From positions 124,001-188,000 of the forward strand of contig NZ_BOOQ01000027.1 of assembly GCF_016863315.1 (NCBI RefSeq): DNA of 64,000 nucleotides. The letters are read 5' to 3'. The stretch's first letter is position 1. Every line of letters starts with the position of its first letter. The translations under genes and the position numbers were made by a program. The DNA comes from Planotetraspora silvatica (lineage in GTDB: Bacteria; Actinomycetota; Actinomycetes; Streptosporangiales; Streptosporangiaceae). Below, piece after piece: positions 31,587 through 39,484 of this stretch. The notes below the pieces were generated by a model. It was not told where the DNA came from, did not search any database, and saw nothing but the letters and a program-made list of their open reading frames with translations.

Positions 31587-32489
31587 ATGGGCTATTTTCC
31601 TAGAATCATCGGCGGCGTAGGTGCCGTTGCGCTAGCGGGGATCGCACTGGGTGCGGCGCCGTCGTCGGCGCAGGCGATGCCCCGTCTGGCGGCGGCCGTG
31701 AACGTCCCGTGCAGCGCGGCCGCGCTCGTCACGGCGATCCAGACAGCCAACGGGGCCGGAGTCGCCACGCTCCTTCTCGCGCCGAACTGAATCTACAACT
31801 ACGCGACCCCGACCACCCCGAACGACGCCCTCCCGATCATCACGGGCGACATCACTCTGGTGGGTGGGCTGAACACGACGATCAGGCGCGATCCGGTCGC
31901 AGCCCCCGCCTTCCGCATCCTGGAGGTGGCATCCGGCGCGACGCTCCGTGTCCAGCACATCTCCATCCTGGGCGGTAGCACGACGGGCCTCGGCGGTGCG
32001 ATCCTCAACGCGGGCACCGTGCTCCTTGACCACACCATCCTTGCCGGCAACCAGGCAGGAAACGGTGGCGCGTTGGCCAATAACGCGGGCGCCGGCGCGA
32101 CGATCTCCCACAGCGTGCTCAAGGAGAACTCGGCCGGGGGCGTCGGAGGTGGTGCCGTCATCAACTTCGGGACCCTGACGATAACCGACGGCATCCTGAC
32201 CAAGAACAGTGCACCGATCAACGGCGGCGGACTGAACACCCAGTCGAGCGGCGTGTCGCATCTCATCCAAACCAACGTGCTGGAAAACACATCCAGCGGC
32301 CTGGGAGGAGGCATCTCCAACCTGGGAACCACCACACTCGACCACGTCGTGGTCAGGCAGAACAGGGGATCCGGTGGCGGCGGAATCGCCACCGGCAACG
32401 CCGATGTCAGCCTCCAGAAATCGATTGTCCGTGACAACATCCCCGATAACTGCAGTCCGCTGAACACCATCCCGGGCTGCGTCAATTAG
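31587..32489 (+). pseudogene. Secreted right-handed beta-helix protein with in-frame TGA
   Basis: From ATG 31587 a signal peptide (RIIGGVGAVALAGIALGAAP, SSAQA) and the start of the mature protein (AAAVNVPCSAAALVTAIQTA) are followed by a TGA at 31788-31790. The same frame continues uninterrupted for 232 codons: DALPIITGDITLVGGLNTTI, FRILEVASGATLRVQHISIL, GGAILNAGTVLLDHTILAGN, ending at TAG 32487. These are pectate-lyase-like or adhesin beta-helix coils. Relatives carry a cysteine where the TGA lies (LAPNC), so TGC or TGT to TGA is the likely change. Downstream codons look unchanged, implying a recent event or recoding. Confidence 0.75.
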
Positions 32490-32491
32490 CC

Positions 32492-32540
32492 GTCCGGTGG
32501 ATCCTTGTCCGGGCGCGCTACGAACAAGGATCCGCCGGAC
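32492..32540. terminator. Long hairpin terminator after the beta-helix gene
   Basis: GTCCGGTGGATCCTTGT (32492-32508) pairs with ACAAGGATCCGCCGGAC (32524-32540) over 17 bp with a single G-T pair and a 15-nt loop. It starts three bases after the stop codon. No T-run follows, as usual for high-GC actinomycete terminators. Confidence 0.8.
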
Positions 32541-32722
32541 ACACCCAAGAGGCGAAGGATGTCCTGACCCGTTTCGAGCACAACTGGCTCCAGAAATTCG
32601 CTGCGATCCCCTCAGCAGATGCGCGTCGTTCAGCTCCGAGTCGGGCAATTGGAGCACTTAACGTGAAGAGCGTGGTGGCCGTCGAGCCGAAGATCGGGCG
32701 CGACACGGTCGCGAGGGCGGTG

Positions 32723-33346
32723 CTAGGCCTTGTCGCCGAGGAGTTGGCGGACTGTGGCGTATTGCTCCCGCACCCTGGCCAGATCGGTGCGGTAATCGTG
32801 GTCGACCCCGGCAAGGACCTGGTACGTCGAGACTGCCTCAGAGCCGAGCCGGAGAGCCTCCTCGGCGGTGCCGGGCGATTGCAGGACGGCCAGAATCGAC
32901 GCCAGCCTGCCCTTGGCGTCGGCGGTCATGGCGGCCAGCCGGGTGAGGCTGCCTCGGGGCGTCAGCGTCGGGCGGAGCGAGTGAGACAGGCTCATCAGCC
33001 GATCCCCCAGGATCGCTGAGTTGCTGACCTCGCCGCCGGTGAGTTCCAGATAGCTGTCCAGGCAGGCGCGGGCGGTGTCCGCGGCCTCGGCGAACAGGCG
33101 GCTCTGCGTGAGCATTCCCGCATGGTTGTACAGCTTGCCCGCGAGTTGAGCGAGGTGCTGCTCGTTGTCGGGCTCCTCGGCTCGAAGCCGGCGGATGACG
33201 GCGAGCGCCTGCCGGTTGTAGACCAGCGCCTGATCCGGGTGTCCCGCACGCCAGAGGAGCAGTGCCGTTTCCGCGTGCTTGTTGGAGGTGTCCTGCAAAG
33301 CCTGCAACCGCCGCTCGCGGCGCGACTCGGAGCTGAATAACCCCAC
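32723..33346 (-). CDS. TPR-like helical repeat protein
   Basis: A 207-residue protein with TPR-type helical pairs: KHAETALLLWRAGHPDQALV, YNRQALAVIRRLRAEEPDNE, LYNHAGMLTQSRLFAEAADT, ARACLDSYLELTGGE and a C-terminal ALRLGSEAVSTYQVLAG. It has no signal peptide. The family resembles actinomycete TPR proteins that serve as scaffolds or regulators near NLR-like ATPases, but none is adjacent. Start ATG 33346. It is divergent from a DinB-like gene. Confidence 0.75.
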   Translation of the reverse strand: MGLFSSESRRERRLQALQDTSNKHAETALLLWRAGHPDQALVYNRQALAVIRRLRAEEPDNEQHLAQLAGKLYNHAGMLTQSRLFAEAADTARACLDSYLELTGGEVSNSAILGDRLMSLSHSLRPTLTPRGSLTRLAAMTADAKGRLASILAVLQSPGTAEEALRLGSEAVSTYQVLAGVDHDYRTDLARVREQYATVRQLLGDKA

Positions 33347-33721
33347 GTAGACTCCCGACTTCGCTCATTGACGCGCGTGACAGGAACACCTGACCGAACA
33401 ATATCAGCGCAAAGCCGGCAGGTCGATGTGCCATTTGGTGCATTAGGGGTTATCGGATACCTGTCCAGGCGCAGGTGGTGGACGAGAGTTTCCGCGCCGA
33501 TCGGCCAGGCATTTCGCCAGGATGACGACTGTCCGTATCGCAGGGTGTCAACGGTCGTCTCGATGAAGGAGGGATTTTCGCGTCGAAGAATGAGGAACGA
33601 CATCCGGGATAGTCGCTTCAGCCGGCCCGGCCGCGGCGTCGAGCAGGCGCGTCCGATTGCGTGCCGTGTCCGAGGAAAACCTGTTGCGGATCCCCGGCGG
33701 CTCGTCGTTAGTTTGGGGGGC
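33347..33721. other. Gene-free divergent intergenic region
   Basis: The 375 bp between the TPR gene and the DinB-family gene hold no supportable coding sequence. Moderately AT-rich stretches near 33380-33470 (AATATCAGCG, GGTTATCGG) are likely promoter DNA. No clear operator is visible. Confidence 0.35.
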
Positions 33722-34321
33722 ATGTCGCATACGGCCCAGCCTGAGAACGACCCCGGAGCGGAGACCTCGGCAGAGGGAGAGCACGCCCGACGATTCGGAT
33801 GGTGGGACATGTTCGTCCACCCTGATGACGACCAGCGGAGCGAGGGAGGGTTCCAGGGTGAGCGCGCCACGCTCGTCGGGTACCTGCGCGATCAGCGCCT
33901 GACGCTGGAGATGAAGTGCTCCGGCCTCGACGCCGCCGACCTGGCTCGCCGCTCGGTCGAGCCGTCCAACATGTCCCTGCTGGGGCTGGTGCGCCACATT
34001 GCTGGGGTTGAGCAGACCTGGTTCCGGATCAGGCTGGCGGGTCAGGACGGACCTCGGCACTATCGCACCGACGACGACCGCGATGGAGACTTCAACGGCG
34101 CCGTCCCCGACCCCGCCGTGGTCGCCGACGCGTGGGACACGTGGCGGGCCGAGGTCGCGTTCGCGGAGCGGTTCGTGGCCGAGGCGCCCGATCTCGACCT
34201 CGTCGGGAAGCGGGGCGACTGCCTGCGCGAGGTCCTGGTGCACATGATCGAGGAGTACGCGCGGCACAACGGCCATGCCGACTTTCTGCGCGAACGGATC
34301 GACGGGCGAGTGGGTCAGTAG
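33722..34321 (+). CDS. DinB-family (DUF664) metal-binding protein
   Basis: A 199-residue protein from ATG 33722. RATLVGYLRDQRLTLEMKCS, NMSLLGLVRHIAGVEQTWFR and LVHMIEEYARHNGHADFLRE are the DUF664/DinB signature, with metal ligands His (LVRHIAGVE), His-Glu-Tyr and the terminal HNGHAD pair. In actinomycetes these are thought to act with mycothiol or bacillithiol. The N-terminal 45 residues are a less conserved extension. A tandem repeat follows the stop by nine bases. Confidence 0.85.
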   Translation: MSHTAQPENDPGAETSAEGEHARRFGWWDMFVHPDDDQRSEGGFQGERATLVGYLRDQRLTLEMKCSGLDAADLARRSVEPSNMSLLGLVRHIAGVEQTWFRIRLAGQDGPRHYRTDDDRDGDFNGAVPDPAVVADAWDTWRAEVAFAERFVAEAPDLDLVGKRGDCLREVLVHMIEEYARHNGHADFLRERIDGRVGQ

Positions 34322-34329
34322 CGTCCCGC

Positions 34330-34378
34330 TCAAGGATCCGAAACAAGGATCCGAAACAAGGATCCGAAACAAGGACCC
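34330..34378 (+). repeat. Short tandem repeat, 13-bp unit
   Basis: CAAGGATCCGAAA occurs three times in direct succession followed by CAAGGACCC, beginning nine bases after the DinB stop codon. There is no inverted symmetry between units beyond the GGATCC in each, so it is unlike a terminator. It could be slippage-generated or a multi-site binding array. Confidence 0.8.
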
Positions 34379-34463
34379 ATGAGGACCTCACCAGGACCGG
34401 CCGGGACCGGTATGAGGGCCGCCGCCTGGACACCGGCCCGGGCCACCCGGCTCGCTGCCTATC

Positions 34464-35093
34464 ATGGCCAGCGTGATCTCTCCCCCTGTGACCGTGATCG
34501 ACGAGATTTCGCTGCGTTTGGTCACGCTGGCCGACGCGGAAGCCCTGCGGCAGGCGTACCTGCGCAATCGCGAGCACCTGCTGCCCTGGGATCCGGACCG
34601 GGATGAGTACTTCTACACCCTCGACGGCCAGGCCGACCGGGTGCGCGGCCTGCTGGTGCAGCAGGACTCCGGCCGTGCGCTGCCGTGGGTCTTCGCCGAC
34701 GGTGATCGGATCGTCGGCACCATGACCCTTTCGAACATCGTGCTGGGGCCGTTCCGCAGCGCGAGCCTCGGCTACTGGATCGACGCCGATTACAGCGGCC
34801 GCGGTCTCGCCACCAGGGGCGTCGAGTTCGTGTGCCGTACGGCCGACGAGCACCTCGGCCTTCACCGGATCGAAGCCAGCACTCTGATCGACAACGTCCG
34901 ATCTCAACGGGTCCTCACCGCGTGCGGATTCCGGCTGATCGGCACCGCCCCCGACTACCTGCACATCAACGGGGCGTGGCGCGAGAATCGTCTTTTCCAG
35001 CGCATTCTCAACGAACGGGGCCCAGGCGACGTGCCGCGCCGACCCACGGTGAGCGTCAACGGAGCCGTGTCCCCGGATCTGTCCGAAGGCTGA
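34464..35093 (+). CDS. GNAT N-acetyltransferase (RimJ/RimL type)
   Basis: A 209-residue protein: DEISLRLVTLADAEALRQAY, then NREHLLPWDPDRDEYFYTLD, LGYWIDADYSGRGLATRGVE (acetyl-CoA pyrophosphate loop, variant of Q/RxxGxG/A) and FVCRTADEHLGLHRIEASTL with the final strand DNVRSQRVLTACGFRLIGTA. It resembles ribosomal-protein-alanine acetyltransferases that modify N-termini of L12 or S5, but closely related enzymes acetylate antibiotics or other amines. It is followed by the erm gene. Confidence 0.87.
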   Translation: MASVISPPVTVIDEISLRLVTLADAEALRQAYLRNREHLLPWDPDRDEYFYTLDGQADRVRGLLVQQDSGRALPWVFADGDRIVGTMTLSNIVLGPFRSASLGYWIDADYSGRGLATRGVEFVCRTADEHLGLHRIEASTLIDNVRSQRVLTACGFRLIGTAPDYLHINGAWRENRLFQRILNERGPGDVPRRPTVSVNGAVSPDLSEG

Positions 35094-35188
35094 ACGGCTC
35101 GCATGGCGTGAGGAAGCTCGTGTTCGCGCCTCTTTCGGCGGTATCGCGCGGTATCGCGCGGCAGCGCCGCGCCGCGACAGTAATTGAA

Positions 35189-35219
35189 TTGCGCCGTGCC
35201 GGGAGGGCCTTGCTAGCGT
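35189..35219 (+). promoter_or_regulatory. Predicted erm promoter producing a leaderless leader peptide
   Basis: TTGCGC (35189-35194) and TAGCGT (35214-35219) are spaced by 19 bp. The leader ATG at 35227 is seven bases after the -10 hexamer, so transcription would begin at the ATG. The spacing is a little long for sigma-70 and the call is tentative. Confidence 0.45.
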
Positions 35220-35226
35220 GCCGTAC

Positions 35227-35265
35227 ATGAACTGCCCGTTCTTCATCAGGATCCGCCGCTTCTAG
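35227..35265 (+). CDS. erm leader peptide with macrolide-arrest motif
   Basis: A 12-codon frame, MNCPFFIRIRRF, ends 109 bp before the erm start. It contains RIR (and IRR), the +X+ motif (Arg/Lys-X-Arg/Lys) known to make ribosomes stall when a macrolide occupies the exit tunnel, as in ErmDL. The last three codons and the stop lie within a perfect hairpin (35253-35271). A ribosome stalled at RIR would melt it and change the fold of the message before erm. The function is inferred from motif, position and hairpin. Confidence 0.65.
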   Translation: MNCPFFIRIRRF

Positions 35266-35271
35266 CGGCGG
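35253..35271 (+). promoter_or_regulatory. Attenuator hairpin overlapping the leader peptide
   Basis: CCGCCGC-TTCTA-GCGGCGG is a perfect 7-bp stem that covers the end of the leader codons. A second small hairpin, CCCGG-CACTATT-CCGGG, lies about 35 bp before the erm start, near the GCGGAGAG ribosome site. Together they suit drug-induced translational or transcriptional attenuation. Confidence 0.6.
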
Positions 35272-35374
35272 GCTGATTCGCGTTCATCACCACAGCTCTG
35301 CCGCCTTCGGTGTCCTCGCCGGTGCGGCTCTTCGTGCTGCCCGGCACTATTCCGGGTCCACGCGGAGAGCATCC

Positions 35375-36157
35375 ATGCATCACCCCTACCAGGGCGGGCG
35401 GCACGAACTCGGCCAGAATTTCCTGGTCGACCGCTCGGTCATCGCCGCCATCGAAGAACTGGTCGCCCTGACGACCGGCCCGATCGTCGAGATCGGCCCC
35501 GGCGACGGCGCACTGACGCTGCCGCTGAGCCGCTCCGGCAGGCCGATGACCGCCGTCGAAGTCGACCCCCTGCGCGCGTCGCGGCTCGTCCGCCGGACGC
35601 CTGAGAACGTCACCATCGTCAATGCGGACATCCTGAGATACCGGTTCCCCCGGCATCCACACGTGATCGTCGGAAATATCCCGTTCCATCTGACGACCGC
35701 CATCCTGCGGAGGATCCTGCCCGCAGGCCACTGGCGGACGGCGGTGCTGCTGGTGCAGTGGGAGGTCGCCCGCAGGCGAGCGGGAGTCGGCGGCGCCAGC
35801 ATGCTGACGGCGGCCTGGTGGCCCTGGTACGAGTTCGGACCGCGCCGCCGGGTGCCCGCCCGGTCCTTCCGTCCGATGCCGTCGGTCGACGGCGGGCTGC
35901 TGACGATGACGCGCCGAGCCGTCCCTCTCATCGAGGAGCGCGGGCGGTATCAGGATTTCGTGCGCCAGGTCTTCACCGGGCGCGGGCGCGGGCTCGGCGA
36001 GATCCTCGGCGGGGTCGCATGCGACGACCACGCGGCCGTACGCGACTGGCTGAGACGGGAACGCGTGTCGCCGCACCTGCTGCCGAAGGACCTGACCGCC
36101 GAGCAGTGGGCCACGTTGTGGAACACGGCCGGCGGAGGTGGCCCGCACGACCGCTGA
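35375..36157 (+). CDS. erm: 23S rRNA (adenine-2058-N6)-methyltransferase, Erm family
   Basis: A 260-residue SAM-dependent RNA methyltransferase from ATG 35375. RHELGQNFLVDRSVIAAIEE carries the Erm QNFL motif. GPIVEIGPGDGALTLPLSRS is the SAM loop, VEVDPLRAS and VNADILRY follow, and VIVGNIPFHLTTAILRR contains the catalytic NIPF. The C-terminus (RERVSPHLLPKDLTAEQWAT) resembles actinomycete Erm(O)/Erm(E)-like enzymes. Methylation of A2058 gives macrolide, lincosamide and streptogramin B resistance. Expression appears controlled by the leader peptide at 35227. No macrolide biosynthesis gene is nearby, so this looks like intrinsic resistance. Confidence 0.92.
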   Translation: MHHPYQGGRHELGQNFLVDRSVIAAIEELVALTTGPIVEIGPGDGALTLPLSRSGRPMTAVEVDPLRASRLVRRTPENVTIVNADILRYRFPRHPHVIVGNIPFHLTTAILRRILPAGHWRTAVLLVQWEVARRRAGVGGASMLTAAWWPWYEFGPRRRVPARSFRPMPSVDGGLLTMTRRAVPLIEERGRYQDFVRQVFTGRGRGLGEILGGVACDDHAAVRDWLRRERVSPHLLPKDLTAEQWATLWNTAGGGGPHDR

Positions 36158-36181
36158 TCGAGGCTCGTGTTCACCGGCGCC

Positions 36182-36245
36182 GTCCGGGCGGCCGGGAAAA
36201 GGGGAGGGGCCGCCCGCCGGACGAGGTGCCATGGTGCCACCTCGT
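36182..36245. terminator. Two hairpins between convergent genes
   Basis: GGGCGGCC and GGCCGCCC pair within 36182-36222 around a GGGAAAAGGGGAGG loop, extended outward by GTCCG and CGGAC. Directly adjoining, ACGAGGTG and CACCTCGT pair (36221-36245). They lie between the convergent erm and low-complexity genes and probably end both transcripts. Confidence 0.7.
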
Positions 36246-36317
36246 CGCGCGGACGACCCCTCCTTGACCTTCTGCGATGCGCCGGGCCTGAAAGCGCCGG
36301 CCCGCCGGTCCTCGTGC

Positions 36318-37148
36318 CTAGAGGACCAGCCCGAGGCCGAGGCCGAGACCCAGGCGGAGCCGCAGCGCGAGGGCCAGCCGGACGTTGGCGTCGACGTCCG
36401 CCGTCAGCAGCGGGGCGTAGGTCGGCGCATACAGCGTGGTGGTCGTGACCGGCCGCGGCGTGTACAGGACCGACGTGGTGGTGTCGGTCGTGGCCGGCAG
36501 CGTCGTCACCGTGGTGGTGGTGTTGTTCGTGGCCGGCAGCGTCGTCACCGTGGTGTTGGTGGTGCTGTTCGTCGTGGCCGGCAGCGTCGTCACCGTGTTG
36601 GTGGTCGTGGCCGGCACGTTCTGCGTCTGCGCGACGCCGCCGCCGTCGTCGTTGTTCTGCTGCTGCTGCTGTTGCTGCTGGGAGGAGGCCGAACTGCTGG
36701 CCGCGGCGGCGGCCGAGCCCGAGTTGTTGGCGTTGTTGGTGTTGTAGACGACCGGCGGGTCGGTTGGTCCGGTCACCACGGTCGACGTGGTCGGGTCCAA
36801 GGTCTGGTCCGTGGTCGCGGTCGTGTCCGAATTCTGGGACGGCGTCAGGTTGACGTTGATGTCGTGCAGCATGTGCTGCCGCTCGCGCATGTTCAGGCGG
36901 CCGTGCTGCCGCTGCCTGTCGCGGTTGCGGTTGAAGTTGCGGTTACGGTTGCGATGCTCGACGTCCAAGGTCGAGTCGTCATCGTCGTCGTCGTCGGCGA
37001 CGTGGCGAACCTGGCTCGAGACGCCGCTGATGGCTCCGGCGGAGGCGCCGGCGGAAGAGGCGGTGACGGCAGCGCCGAACACGAGGGCGCCGCCCGTGAG
37101 GGTGGCGGTGGTGGCGAGGACCGCGATGAGGCCATGAGCCTTGGGCAT
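36318..37148 (-). CDS. Secreted low-complexity protein (Thr/Asn/Gln-rich)
   Basis: A 276-residue protein from ATG 37148 with an AGGAGAGAAA ribosome site, which shows that this strand is the coding one. A signal peptide (VLATTATLTGGALVFGAAVT) leads to an acidic run of seven Asp, an Asn-Arg-repeated basic stretch (HRNRNRNFNRNRDRQRQ), a run of eight Gln, and several VTTLPATT-type repeats in the Thr/Asn-rich half. The C-terminus alternates Leu and Gly (LRLGLGLGLGLVL). It should be largely disordered on the cell surface or in the wall. I know no family for it. It lies after erm and is convergent with it. Confidence 0.7.
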   Translation of the reverse strand: MPKAHGLIAVLATTATLTGGALVFGAAVTASSAGASAGAISGVSSQVRHVADDDDDDDSTLDVEHRNRNRNFNRNRDRQRQHGRLNMRERQHMLHDINVNLTPSQNSDTTATTDQTLDPTTSTVVTGPTDPPVVYNTNNANNSGSAAAAASSSASSQQQQQQQQNNDDGGGVAQTQNVPATTTNTVTTLPATTNSTTNTTVTTLPATNNTTTTVTTLPATTDTTTSVLYTPRPVTTTTLYAPTYAPLLTADVDANVRLALALRLRLGLGLGLGLVL

Positions 37149-37573
37149 TTGGTTTCTCTCCTAGAAAGGATTACTGCCCTGCATTCTGATATTTTTCAGA
37201 ATCGGCAAGAAGTGCATTTTCTGAAAAACCCTGCAGATCAACACTGCGTTGTCTTGTTTCCCGGCCATCCATGCCGCAAACGATCATCAGCGGCTTTTGC
37301 CATTCGGCTGCCACTTTATTGATGAAGCCACGCGAATCCCGTGTCGAGCCAGGCTGAATATCCCTCCTGTCGTATTTTGTGTTCGCGCTCGGACATGTCC
37401 GATGTGTCATGCAAATATCCTTGCGTCCCGACAACTGGAATTGGCAGCATAAATGCGTTAAGAAAGACAAAGGGGTTGTGCCGCTGGTTTCGGCTGATGA
37501 GCTGAAAAGGTGTCACCGGAGCGACGTCACGGGCCCGGGGAACAACCGGACGGCCCGGGAGGTTTTCGCGGGC
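37149..37573. other. Divergent intergenic region, relatively AT-rich
   Basis: The 425 bp hold no supportable gene. The right part is coding-like in one frame but shows no start, and the AT-rich block 37180-37360 (TGATATTTTTCAGAATC) stands out from the chromosome and probably carries the promoter of the low-complexity gene. Confidence 0.4.
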
Positions 37574-38464
37574 ATGGGTGACTATGGGCGGGATGTCGAA
37601 TTCGGATACTTCCTCGTGCCGAACGCGGGGGATCCTCTGCTGCGGACCGCGCAGGCGGCCGACCGGCTCGGGCTCGACCTGATCGGCGTCCAGGACCATC
37701 CCTATCAACGGCGCTATGTCGACACGTGGACGCTCCTGAGCGTCATCGCGGCCGGCACCGAGCGCATCCGGGTCTTTCCCGATGTCGCGAACCTGCCCCT
37801 GCGGCCGCCGTCGGTCCTGGCCAAGTCCGCCGCGAGTCTGGACCTGCTCAGCGGCGGGCGGGTCGAACTGGGGCTCGGTGCGGGCGGCTTCTGGGACGCC
37901 ATCGAGGCGTACGGCGGGCCGCGCCGTACGCCCAAGGAGGCCATCGACGCGCTGGAGGAGGCCGTCACGGTCATCCGCGGAGTGTGGAGCGGCGAGCCGA
38001 CCCTGCGCTTCGAGGGTGCGCATTACCGGCTGAAGGGCGCGAAGCCGGGCCCGGCGCCTGTGCATCCGATCGAGATCTGGCTCGGTGTACGCGGGCCGAG
38101 GGCTCTCGCTCTCACCGGCAGGCTGGCGGACGGCTGGCTTCCCTCGAGCGGGTGGGCTCCGCCGGAGTCGCTGCCCGAGTTCAACGCCCGCATCGACGAC
38201 GCCGCGGCGGCGGCCGGGCGTGAGCCCAGGGAGATCCGGAGGCTCTACAACGTCAACGGCACGATCACCGACGGCTCGTCGTCGGGCTTCCTCAACGGCC
38301 CCGCCGACCAGTGGGCCGACGAGCTGACCGATGTCGCGGTCGGTTATGGGATGGACACGTTCGTCTTCTGGGGCGAGGGGGACCAGGAGACCCAGCTTCG
38401 CCGGTTCGCCGAGGAGGTCGTGCCCGCCGTACGGGAACGGGTCGCCCAGGAGCGCGCGGGCTGA
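37574..38464 (+). CDS. LLM-class flavin/F420-dependent oxidoreductase
   Basis: A 296-residue TIM-barrel oxidoreductase from ATG 37574 (GGGAGG ten bases upstream). FGYFLVPNAGDPLLRTAQAA, LGLDLIGVQDHPYQRRYVDT, RIRVFPDVANLPLRPPSVLA, GGRVELGLGAGGFWDAIEAY and IEIWLGVRGPRALALTGRLA are the luciferase-like segments. It would use FMN or F420 to oxidise or reduce a small molecule. It is convergent with the TMEM175-like gene, only six bases apart. An upstream extension to 37379 lacks a ribosome site. Confidence 0.87.
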   Translation: MGDYGRDVEFGYFLVPNAGDPLLRTAQAADRLGLDLIGVQDHPYQRRYVDTWTLLSVIAAGTERIRVFPDVANLPLRPPSVLAKSAASLDLLSGGRVELGLGAGGFWDAIEAYGGPRRTPKEAIDALEEAVTVIRGVWSGEPTLRFEGAHYRLKGAKPGPAPVHPIEIWLGVRGPRALALTGRLADGWLPSSGWAPPESLPEFNARIDDAAAAAGREPREIRRLYNVNGTITDGSSSGFLNGPADQWADELTDVAVGYGMDTFVFWGEGDQETQLRRFAEEVVPAVRERVAQERAG

Positions 38465-38470
38465 CCGGCG

Positions 38471-39133
38471 TCAGGCGGTCACGAAGCGGCGTCCCGCCCG
38501 GTTCCCGCCGAGGATGATGAGGGGCGTCAGCAGCCAGAGGTACGGCACGCCGTCCGCCACCCAGCTCAGGGCGGCCGTGATCAGCCAGAAGACCCCGACC
38601 ACGAACAACATGATCGCTGTGACACGCAGGTGGTGGGTGTCGGTGCCCGGCCTGGCGACCCCGCCGCGTACGACGGAGAGGTTCAGGCCGGCCTGGCAGA
38701 ACAGCAGGCCGGCCTCCGCGCCGGCGAACAGGGTCACCGACAGCGGGTTCAGCGAGGACTCGCCGATCAGGGCCGTCGGGTACGGCAGCAGCACGACGAG
38801 GATCAGCAACGGGATGTGGATGCGCAGCATCCCCGGACTCACCCTGGTGATCTGGTCGAACAGCCGATGATGCTGACGCCAGGTCGCCCACAACACCATG
38901 AACGCGATGAAGAACGCCAGGAAGATGCCGGCGTTCTCGTCGAGGAAGTGCCAGAGCTCGCGGGCCATCGCCATGCGGTCGGTGCCGTCCCCACGGGAGT
39001 GACGTTCCGGGCGTGGGATCTCGATGACGAGCAGGGTCATGGCGATGGCGAAGACCGCGTCGGTGAACATGCCCACCCGCTCATGGGTCAGCCCCGGTGC
39101 GGTGGTCACGTCAGACGATTCGGTGTCGGTCAT
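38471..39133 (-). CDS. TMEM175-family (DUF1211) potassium channel
   Basis: A 220-residue membrane protein from ATG 39133. HERVGMFTDAVFAIAMTLLV carries the family's RxxxFSDAVFAI signature in helix 1 (here with T for S), which lines the selectivity gate in bacterial TMEM175. About six helices follow: ENAGIFLAFFIAFMVLWATW, IHIPLLILVVLLPYPTALIG, LFAGAEAGLLFCQAGLNLSV, AIMLFVVGVFWLITAALSWV. It probably conducts K+ passively. It is convergent with an LLM oxidoreductase. Confidence 0.87.
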   Translation of the reverse strand: MTDTESSDVTTAPGLTHERVGMFTDAVFAIAMTLLVIEIPRPERHSRGDGTDRMAMARELWHFLDENAGIFLAFFIAFMVLWATWRQHHRLFDQITRVSPGMLRIHIPLLILVVLLPYPTALIGESSLNPLSVTLFAGAEAGLLFCQAGLNLSVVRGGVARPGTDTHHLRVTAIMLFVVGVFWLITAALSWVADGVPYLWLLTPLIILGGNRAGRRFVTA

Positions 39134-39484
39134 CGGGCTCCTCGGGCACGAGAACGGCTTTCGCGGCGAACGGGAGGATAACCCCAAATGCCGGAATTCG
39201 TGGGCGGACCGTCCCGGGAAGAACACAGCCGCACACGGTGTGACGCCGGCCGCGCGTCAGAAGAGGAGCTCGCGAGGGTCCTTCGCTCGATCCCGGAGAA
39301 GACGATCGTTTGTCATCCTGCCGGCGGAGTGACGGCCGGGTCACAGCGAACATTCAGGTGATCTTCAGCCGTTCACCAGGTGGCCACCGGGTAACCCATC
39401 GGCCGTCATCGCGCTGTCGGGACGCCTCTTTACCGTCCGAAAAGCCCCCAGTAACCACAAGTCAATAATGGGAGGGCCTGGACG
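39134..39484. other. Divergent intergenic region before the metallophosphoesterase gene
   Basis: The 351 bp hold no gene. Near 39330-39380 there are several TTCA/GTCA motifs, two of them 11 bp apart, that faintly resemble a PHO box, and GGGAGG supplies the ribosome site of the next gene. I see no riboswitch. Confidence 0.35.

Noticed and set aside
36138-37322. Plus-strand frame opposite the low-complexity gene
   Set aside because: No ribosome site or domain. The minus strand has AGGAGAGAAA, a signal peptide and repeats, so it is the coding strand.
39330-39400. Confident PHO box
   Set aside because: Spacing of the TTCA motifs is irregular (13, 11 and 8 bp), so it is listed only as a weak finding.
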